Source of the DNA: an uncultured Saprospiraceae bacterium
GTDB taxonomy: Bacteria; Bacteroidota; Bacteroidia; Chitinophagales; Saprospiraceae
Direction: 5' to 3'
Length of the DNA: 45,519 bases
NCBI GenBank assembly: GCA_937951615.1
Contig: CALFBH010000076.1
Coordinates: forward strand, 1 to 45,519
The position numbers and the translations under genes are program-made. Shown in pieces: positions 40,357 through 45,519 of this stretch (position 1 is the first letter of the stretch; the number at the start of each line of letters is the position of its first letter). Below the pieces are notes generated by a model. The model worked only from the letters and a program-made list of their open reading frames with translations. It was not told where the DNA came from and ran no database searches.

Positions 40357-41004
40357 ATGACTGGCAAAATAATTTTAAATATACTCCTCCTCTTCATCTT
40401 CATCACTTCTTTTTGCTTTGCGCAAAATTTTGAGGGCGTGGTCAATTTTACGATGCAAAACCATTCAGTGGGAGAAGTATCGGAGATTGTCTGGTCAAAA
40501 AAAGGGGACAATCATCGACTGGACATCAATACGACAGTGGGCGAGCATCAGTACGATTATACCTTATTGTTTTTGGAAAATGACCCGATGCTGAAAATGC
40601 TATCAGATGCAGGCGGTGAAAAATGGGTGTATGAAACGCCGATTTCGGTATTGGATGGAAAAGACCAAAGCCTGGCGGGAGCGAGGGAAGTGAAAGATTT
40701 GCCGACCTTTGGCAAGTTAGCAAGAACCTGTAAAAGCTGGATTCTTGAAAATGCTTTTTTGCGTAGCGAGTTTTGCCTGGATGAAGCGGGCGAATTGGCT
40801 TTATCCGATTTTCCACCTTTGATTCGTGCGGCCAATTATTTTCGATTTTTAGAAAAAAGAAATATTGTTGCTACGCCAATGGAGATTCATACTTATGATT
40901 TGGAAGGGCTGCCTTTGTATTCGCAGACGATAGAAAGTGTTCAGTCGAAAGGCATCAGTGTCAGCGTTTTCCGTATTCCTGACGGCTATGAAGTTCGGAA
41001 ATGA
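40357..41004 (+). CDS. Exported hypothetical protein, possibly DUF4412-like
   Basis: A 215-aa protein from MTGKIILNILLLFIFITSFCFAQ (40357), an evident signal peptide; an in-frame Met six codons earlier is less likely. The mature start NFEGVVNFTMQ and the following beta-strand pattern (IVWSKKGDNHRLDINTT, HQYDYTLLFLENDPMLKML) resemble periplasmic or outer-membrane-associated proteins with a DUF4412-type beta-sandwich. The C-terminal part (MEIHTYDLEGLPLYSQTIESVQ...FRIPDGYEVRK) fits that picture. It is 60 bases downstream of the Gly-rich gene on the same strand. Not identified with certainty. Confidence 0.7.
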   Translation: MTGKIILNILLLFIFITSFCFAQNFEGVVNFTMQNHSVGEVSEIVWSKKGDNHRLDINTTVGEHQYDYTLLFLENDPMLKMLSDAGGEKWVYETPISVLDGKDQSLAGAREVKDLPTFGKLARTCKSWILENAFLRSEFCLDEAGELALSDFPPLIRAANYFRFLEKRNIVATPMEIHTYDLEGLPLYSQTIESVQSKGISVSVFRIPDGYEVRK

Positions 41005-41013
41005 TTCTAGCTA

Positions 41014-41043
41014 TTTTCTCGCAAAGACGCTAAGGCGCAAAGC
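41014..41043. repeat. Interspersed CTCGCAAAGACGC element, copy 2
   Basis: ATTTTCTCGCAAAGACGCTA followed by AGGCGCAAAG, ten bases after the preceding stop codon. Nearly identical to 31989-32018. Confidence 0.8.
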
Positions 41044-41189
41044 CAGTTTTCTCTTAGAATTTTAGCAAAAGATGAATCCGTCCAAAAAGCGAATCAAAAA
41101 TAATTCAAAAATAATTTGATTTAAATGGGCTTTATTTTGGAAAGTTGGAAAAACGCTATAAATTTGCAGTCGCTTCCGAAGCGAAGGTT

Positions 41190-41262
41190 GGTGCCTTAGC
41201 TCAGTTGGTAGAGCAATGGACTGAAAATCCATGTGTCCCTGGTTCGATTCCTGGAGGCACCA
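41190..41262 (+). tRNA. tRNA-Phe (GAA)
   Basis: A 73-base cloverleaf: acceptor GGTGCCT/AGGCACC with discriminator A, D-arm with AGCTCAGTTGGTAGAGC, anticodon stem ATGGA/TCCAT with loop CTGAAAA (anticodon GAA, Phe), and T-arm CCTGGTTCGATTCCTGG. CCA is not encoded. It is followed by a plus-strand terminator. tRNA genes are frequent integration sites, but no att-like duplication of its 3' end was found in the window. Confidence 0.97.
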
Positions 41263-41271
41263 CAAAGAAAC

Positions 41272-41317
41272 AAGCTCTTTATAGATCATCATGATTTGTA
41301 AAGGGCTTTTCTTTTTT
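41272..41317 (+). terminator. Terminator after tRNA-Phe
   Basis: Stem AAGCTCTTTA with TAAAGGGCTT (one wobble) and an AT-rich loop, followed by TTCTTTTTT. Confidence 0.75.
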
Positions 41318-41402
41318 AATTCACCCATTTTTAAGGGCATTTCAGTTTAAGAAGTTCTTAGCTATTCCTTCGGCACAGAACGTCTACAACTCGTTTAAAC
41401 TA

Positions 41403-41439
41403 AAAGAAGGCCTTACATCGAACATGTAAAGCCTTCTTT
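41403..41439 (-). terminator. Terminator of rfbA
   Basis: A 16-bp stem (41403-41418 with 41424-41439, one wobble), 5-base loop and short T/A tail, 60 bases after the rfbA stop. Confidence 0.8.
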
Positions 41440-41498
41440 CTATTAAAAGTTCTTTAAATCAAAAATCTAAACAACTTCATATAATTAATTAAAGTGTG

Positions 41499-42359
41499 TT
41501 ACTTGAGTAACTTGAGTAAATACTCTCCGTAACCACTTTTAATGTATTTTTCACCGAGTTTGCCCAATTGAGCATCATCAATAAAGCCTTGTTCCCAAGC
41601 AATCTCCTCAATACAGCCAATTTTAAGCCCTTGTCTTTCCTCAATGACTTCGATAAACTGACCAGCTTGGATCAAAGATTTATGGGTTCCTGTGTCCAGC
41701 CAAGCAACTCCTCTACCCAAGACACCGACTTTTAGGCGGCCATGGTTGAGGTAATGTTTATTGACATCAGTAATTTCATACTCTCCCCTTGGGCTAGGTT
41801 TAAGGTTTTTAGCAATTTCAACAACATCATTGTCATAAAAATACAAACCAGGCACTGCATAATTAGACTTAGGAGCATCTGGTTTTTCCTCAATGGATAA
41901 AGCCTTGAATTTTTCATCAAACTCAACAACACCATATCTTTCAGGATCAGCAACTTGGTATGCAAATACAACACCACCTGACGGATCAGCGGATTCTTGT
42001 AGCAATTCCCTTAAGCCCGCACCATAAAAAATGTTATCTCCTAGGATAAGAGCCACACTGTCATCCCCAATAAATTCTTCTCCAAGGACAAAAGCCTGAG
42101 CCAATCCATTGGGATCATGTTGGATGATATAACTAAATGAGCAACCTAAATCTTCTCCTGTACCCAATAATTTTTCAAAATTTGGAAGGTCATGAGGAGT
42201 AGAAATAATTAAAATCTCCCTAATACCAGCTTGCATTAGGATAGATAACGGATAATAGATCATCGGTTTGTCATAAACCGGCATCATTTGCTTACTAACA
42301 GCAAGAGTTAAAGGAAAAAGTCTGGTCCCTAAGCCACCAGCTAGAATAATACCTTTCAT
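41499..42359 (-). CDS. rfbA: Glucose-1-phosphate thymidylyltransferase
   Basis: A 286-aa cytosolic enzyme that joins glucose-1-phosphate and dTTP to dTDP-glucose, the first step towards dTDP-L-rhamnose and related sugars for O-antigen or capsule. Visible signatures: [18 protein letters not shown] (nucleotide loop), [46 protein letters not shown] (metal-binding Asp), [35 protein letters not shown] and AWLDTGTH. Length is normal for the family (about 290). Other dTDP-sugar genes (rfbB, C, D) are not adjacent within the window. The upstream neighbour on the same strand is a response regulator, but hairpins lie between them, so it is probably expressed alone. Confidence 0.97.
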   Translation of the reverse strand: MKGIILAGGLGTRLFPLTLAVSKQMMPVYDKPMIYYPLSILMQAGIREILIISTPHDLPNFEKLLGTGEDLGCSFSYIIQHDPNGLAQAFVLGEEFIGDDSVALILGDNIFYGAGLRELLQESADPSGGVVFAYQVADPERYGVVEFDEKFKALSIEEKPDAPKSNYAVPGLYFYDNDVVEIAKNLKPSPRGEYEITDVNKHYLNHGRLKVGVLGRGVAWLDTGTHKSLIQAGQFIEVIEERQGLKIGCIEEIAWEQGFIDDAQLGKLGEKYIKSGYGEYLLKLLK

Positions 42360-42434
42360 ATATCATTAATTTTACAATGGCGTGCCATTGATTGAAGTAA
42401 ATTATGGTTTGTAAACTGAATTAATACTTAGAAA

Positions 42435-42454
42435 TTGTTTAAATCTTTAAACAA
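42435..42454 (-). terminator. Hairpin downstream of the response regulator
   Basis: A perfect 9-bp stem TTGTTTAAA/TTTAAACAA with a 2-base loop just after the receiver-gene stop on the minus strand. The T tail is short (TTTCT). A second small palindrome, CAATGGC-GT-GCCATTG (42375-42390), lies between this and rfbA. Confidence 0.5.
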
Positions 42455-42457
42455 CGC

Positions 42458-42838
42458 TTAAGATGTACGGCTCATTCCAGCATCCTGGAATATTTTCTTA
42501 ATCCGTAATACCAATTCATCTGGTTTGAAGGGTTTTGCTATAAAGTCGGTTGCACCTAGGCGGAAAGCCTCAAGGATGGTATCATCATTTTCCAATGCAG
42601 AGATCATAATAATTGGTAGGGAACTTTTAATATCCTTTCGAATAAAGTCTACCAATTCCAACCCTGAAATAAAAGGCATAATGATATCAGCAACGACTAA
42701 ATCAGGCCCAACTTCAGGAATTAGCTTCATAGCTTCCTTGCCGTTTTTAGCCCGAATTATCTCAAATCCGTGCTTACGCAAACGGTATTCTAATGCCGTA
42801 AGCATAATTTCTTCGTCTTCACAAATCATTACTTTCAT
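42458..42838 (-). CDS. Single-domain response regulator (CheY-like receiver)
   Basis: A 126-aa protein from MKVMICEDEE (42838); 13 upstream in-frame residues were left out because the receiver fold starts here. It has the acidic pocket (CEDEE), the phospho-acceptor Asp51 in VVADIIMPFISGLELV, the Thr/Ser switch in IIMISALEND and the Lys in FIAKPFKPDEL. No output domain follows, so it would act by protein contact or as a phosphorelay intermediate. It is the third gene in a minus-strand row with a hybrid kinase and an HPt protein, 117 bases after the HPt gene, and is probably a partner, although a hairpin at 42932-42950 lies between them. Confidence 0.93.
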   Translation of the reverse strand: MKVMICEDEEIMLTALEYRLRKHGFEIIRAKNGKEAMKLIPEVGPDLVVADIIMPFISGLELVDFIRKDIKSSLPIIMISALENDDTILEAFRLGATDFIAKPFKPDELVLRIKKIFQDAGMSRTS

Positions 42839-42931
42839 AGATACCAAAATTACCTGAAGGTGGAAAATAGGTAGCAAAGGTATAAAGAATATTTATAACT
42901 TATGAATTGTTGAATTAAATTTTTATTAATA

Positions 42932-42950
42932 TGTAGGCAATGTGCCTACA
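42932..42950 (-). terminator. Hairpin after the HPt gene
   Basis: A perfect 8-bp stem TGTAGGCA/TGCCTACA with loop ATG, 6 bases after the HPt stop. The minus-strand tail is AT-rich (TATTAATAAAAATTT). Confidence 0.6.
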
Positions 42951-42955
42951 AAAGC

Positions 42956-43330
42956 TTACAAACTTTTAAAAACTTCGTTCAATTCGACGACCGCTTTTTG
43001 ATATCCATTTTCAAGTACTTCCAATAAAAACGGTAACATCTCCTTATTTTCCTCCGTTTTACAGATTTCCTCAATTTCCTTATTTGTTTTCGTCAATACC
43101 TCGTTTCCAACAAAGGCTAGTGTCGATTTCATTTTATGGCTTATAGAGGACAATTCATCAAGATCATCTGTTCGATGCACTTCCTTCATTTTAGCAATTT
43201 CTACGGGAAGTTCATCCAATAGCATTTCCATCATGATTTTTTTCATAGAGTCATCTCCATCAGCCATCAGGTTCAAATAGTCCAAATTGATGTGCATATA
43301 GGCTCTAGCTCCCATTTGATTTGTTTCCAT
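42956..43330 (-). CDS. HPt (histidine phosphotransfer) domain protein
   Basis: A 124-aa, mostly helical protein. SSISHKMKSTLAFVG carries the phospho-acceptor His65 in the classic HPt context (His-x-x-Lys-x). It would relay phosphate between the hybrid kinase and a receiver in the cytosol. The start was put at METNQMGARAYM (43330), so the gene overlaps the last 26 bases of the hybrid kinase gene in another frame, implying translational coupling. Alternative starts at 43375 and 43315 exist. In many phosphorelays the HPt is fused to the kinase; here it is separate. Confidence 0.85.
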   Translation of the reverse strand: METNQMGARAYMHINLDYLNLMADGDDSMKKIMMEMLLDELPVEIAKMKEVHRTDDLDELSSISHKMKSTLAFVGNEVLTKTNKEIEEICKTEENKEMLPFLLEVLENGYQKAVVELNEVFKSL

Positions 43331-45519
43331 CTTTAGTATATTTAGCAATTTTGTAAAATAATTCGTCCGGTTCAAAAGGTTTTAAGACATAATTGTCCAT
43401 TCCAAATTCCTTGAATTTTTCATCTTTGGAAATATGGGCATGGGCAGTCATAGCCAAAATAGGAAGGCGGGAAATAGCCGGAGGCAAATTTTCACGGATG
43501 TATTTGGTTGCTTCATATCCATCCATTACAGGCATTTGTATGTCCATAAGGATGATGTCAAATGTTTTTTCGTTTTTTTCTAATATATCTACAGCGATCT
43601 TACCATTGTCTGCTATGGTGATATTAATATTAGGCCACTGTTTTTCTAAAGTTTTTCTTGCAACAAGTTGATTCATTTTGTGGTCTTCCACCAATAATAA
43701 ATTGATGACCGTTTCACTATTATCAACGAGCTCTGAGATCTCATCCTTTTCTGGTAGTAGATCAGAAATTGGAGATCCTTTTTCAAAAATCAAGTCAAAG
43801 AAGAATTTAGATCCTTTACTCTCTTCACTTGCTACACCAATCTTTCCTCCTTGTTGTTCGATAAGGTTTTTTGCAATGGACAAACCTAGACCTGTACCTT
43901 CATAGATGCGATCTTTTGTTCGAATTCTAGTAAAGGATTCAAATATTGCAGCCAGTTTATCAGCAGGTATTCCGATTCCAGAATCTTCCACCTCAAATTT
44001 TATCTGGACAACACTTCCATCACTACCGTTGAGGTTATCGATATTTACTTTTACAAATCCTTTGTCCGTAAATTTAACTGCATTACCGACAAGGTTGAAT
44101 AAAATTTGGTTCAAACGAAGCTTGTCTCCTTTGATATATCGCGGAACTTGTGGGTCAATGTTTAACTCAAATCCAAGGTCCTTTTCTGTAATTTTATATT
44201 GCATGACATTGACTAGATTATGCAGTAATGCATGCAAGTCAAAGTCCTTATCTTCAAATGTCAGTTTACCATTTTGAATGGTGGAAATCTCAAGGATATC
44301 ATTAACAATACCCAATAAAATTTCTGAAGATTGCTTGATGGAACTGATATAGTTGTATTGCTCTGAAGTTAGGTCAGTCTTTATAACCAAGTTACTCATC
44401 CCAAGAATGGCATTCATTGGGGTTCTCATTTCATGACTGATACTGGCAATAAATTTTTCCTTTAATTGGGCAGATTGGCTGGCAACATCCCTAGATTTTC
44501 TCAATTCATCAGCTTGCTTCTTCTCTGTGATGTCCCTAATAATTCCATTGTAGTTAACATCTTCTGCATTTTCGAAATCTAGAAAGTTGGCAGAAATCAA
44601 ACAAAACCGCTTCGTTCCATCTTTCCTTTCAATTTCTAATTCAAAATCTCGAACTGGCCGTCTTTCTGTTATCCTTGAAATAAAAGATTCCTTACGGTCT
44701 TCAGCATGTAGACAATTGTGGAAATTAATTTTCCGCAATTCCTTTTCATCATAGCCTAATAATTCAGAAGTAGCTGCATTAAAATCTACAAATTCCCCGT
44801 TTAAATTGGCGATGTAAATGGCATCTCTAGATTTGGTAAAGATATCTTGGTAGCGTTGATCCGCCTTCTTCCGTTCATGGACATCTTGAATGATCCCGTT
44901 AAGGACAGGATTGTTTCTCGTATCAGAGTTGATGATACACTGAACAAAAACATATCTCGATACACCTTCTACTTTTTTAATCCTAATATCCTTTCGGTAA
45001 GACTTATTGTTGAGGGTTGCTTCGTGTATACTTTTAAAAACGTGAAAAGGGTGATTACTATCTTCAATTTCCTTGAGGTTGAAAAAAGTACTCCTTGGTG
45101 GGTATCCAAAAATCCTGTAGAGTTCGTCTGAAGCAATAAATTCCTTGGTCGTTGGATTGTATTCCCAGTTTCCGATATTCGCAACCCGCTGTGTTTCTTC
45201 CAGTCTTTTAATAATCTGGCTTCTTTCAATAGAGTAACGCAATGATTTTGCTAATAAATCAGCATCAAAGGCTCCTTTAATTAAAAAATCTTGTGCTCCA
45301 GATTTAACGGCATCGACACCTAGGGTCTTATCAGATAGACCAGTTAGAACGATGATGTTGTTGTCAGGGAATCGATTGATCACCTTTTCAAGTGTTACAA
45401 AACCCCTACTATCAGGTAGAGACAAATCCAAAAGAACAGCTGCAAAGTCCTCGTTTTCAAGGTTATTCATAGCAGATTCCAAAGTCGTTGAAATCGTTAT
45501 TTCGCAGTTGAGCAAATCG
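43305..45519 (-). CDS. Hybrid sensor histidine kinase, REC-PAS-PAS-HisKA-HATPase-REC (5' end outside window)
   Basis: About 737 codons in the window; the frame is open through the right edge, and the first receiver lacks its first strand and acidic pocket, so the start lies outside. Domains in order: receiver (AVLLDLSLPDSRGF...LTGLSDKTLG, GAQDFLIKGAFD), PAS (ANIGNWEYNPTTKEF...), second PAS (DAIYIANLNGEFVDFNAATSELLGY), HisKA with H-box SHEMRTPMNAILGMS, HATPase with N-box NLVGNAVKFT, DSGIGIP and GTGLGLSI, and a C-terminal receiver with LLLVEDHKMNQ, the Asp in IILMDIQMPVMDGYEAT and KPFEPDEL. No membrane segment is seen in this part. It acts with the overlapping HPt gene and the receiver at 42458. 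The signal is unknown. Confidence 0.95.
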   Translation of the reverse strand, partial: DLLNCEITISTTLESAMNNLENEDFAAVLLDLSLPDSRGFVTLEKVINRFPDNNIIVLTGLSDKTLGVDAVKSGAQDFLIKGAFDADLLAKSLRYSIERSQIIKRLEETQRVANIGNWEYNPTTKEFIASDELYRIFGYPPRSTFFNLKEIEDSNHPFHVFKSIHEATLNNKSYRKDIRIKKVEGVSRYVFVQCIINSDTRNNPVLNGIIQDVHERKKADQRYQDIFTKSRDAIYIANLNGEFVDFNAATSELLGYDEKELRKINFHNCLHAEDRKESFISRITERRPVRDFELEIERKDGTKRFCLISANFLDFENAEDVNYNGIIRDITEKKQADELRKSRDVASQSAQLKEKFIASISHEMRTPMNAILGMSNLVIKTDLTSEQYNYISSIKQSSEILLGIVNDILEISTIQNGKLTFEDKDFDLHALLHNLVNVMQYKITEKDLGFELNIDPQVPRYIKGDKLRLNQILFNLVGNAVKFTDKGFVKVNIDNLNGSDGSVVQIKFEVEDSGIGIPADKLAAIFESFTRIRTKDRIYEGTGLGLSIAKNLIEQQGGKIGVASEESKGSKFFFDLIFEKGSPISDLLPEKDEISELVDNSETVINLLLVEDHKMNQLVARKTLEKQWPNINITIADNGKIAVDILEKNEKTFDIILMDIQMPVMDGYEATKYIRENLPPAISRLPILAMTAHAHISKDEKFKEFGMDNYVLKPFEPDELFYKIAKYTKDGNKSNGS

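Noticed and set aside
40526-40835. Two overlapping minus-strand ORFs of 92-96 codons inside the exported hypothetical gene
   Set aside because: They lie antisense within a gene with a good signal peptide and are shadows of its codon pattern.
41190-41262. tRNA-Phe as an integration site for the accessory genes
   Set aside because: No duplicated tRNA 3' end, integrase or phage gene is visible in the window.
45510-45515. TTG at 45515 as the start of the hybrid kinase
   Set aside because: The first receiver domain lacks its first strand and acidic residues, and the frame stays open to the edge, so the true start is outside the window.

Overview
The window looks like a chromosomal piece of a Bacteroidota bacterium, probably a Saprospiria/Lewinella-like lineage. 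The evidence is a PorP/SprF protein, both type A and type B type IX secretion (T9SS) C-terminal signals, a gliding-motility-style Ig-repeat protein, giant CARDB/beta-helix proteins, TAnnTTTG-type promoter boxes and start codons mostly without Shine-Dalgarno sequences. The taxon is inferred from protein style; no rRNA gene is present.

Layout. 0-1.9 kb: a short tandem repeat array, a hemolysin III/PAQR membrane protein, a bacilliredoxin and a Rieske oxygenase remnant. 1.9-22.7 kb (minus strand): one 20.8-kb run of three secreted-protein genes: a 4705-aa beta-helix/Ig/CARDB giant, a 1599-aa RHS/YD-repeat protein with an unrecognised Cys/Gly-rich C-terminal tail, and a 583-aa protein ending in a dockerin-like pair. 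23.2-27.6 kb (minus): oligopeptidase B-like lipoprotein and HtpG. 28.0-30.8 kb (plus): a two-gene TIR operon (a TIR protein, then TIR-TPR) followed by two very small ORFs that share the motif SKDGDV. 31.0-35.2 kb (minus): a PorP/SprF protein and a 1033-aa seven-repeat type B T9SS cargo. 35.4-37.5 kb: an AT-rich accessory patch with a PD-(D/E)XK nuclease-like protein, a HipS-like (HipA N-subdomain) gene without a kinase partner, repeats and a possible histidine kinase fragment. 37.5-41.0 kb: a type A T9SS cargo, a glycine-rich tail-fibre-like exported protein and a small exported protein. 41.2-45.5 kb: tRNA-Phe, rfbA, a single-domain response regulator, an HPt protein and a hybrid histidine kinase that runs off the window.

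How the parts may work together. The three giant secreted proteins probably form one surface or extracellular assembly. A DPN-type domain that I associate with following CARDB/PPC/TIG regions in one chain is here on its own gene, separated from them by the RHS gene. The TIR pair resembles NAD-consuming immune effectors: the first keeps the expected catalytic Glu, and the second has Gln at the aligned position and carries TPRs, which suggests a sensor/effector division of labour. The TIR locus with its two micro-ORFs is my best candidate for an undescribed system, but its function is inferred only. The hybrid kinase, HPt and receiver form a plausible phosphorelay. Intergenic space is rich in short tandem repeats, repeated hairpins and intrinsic terminators.
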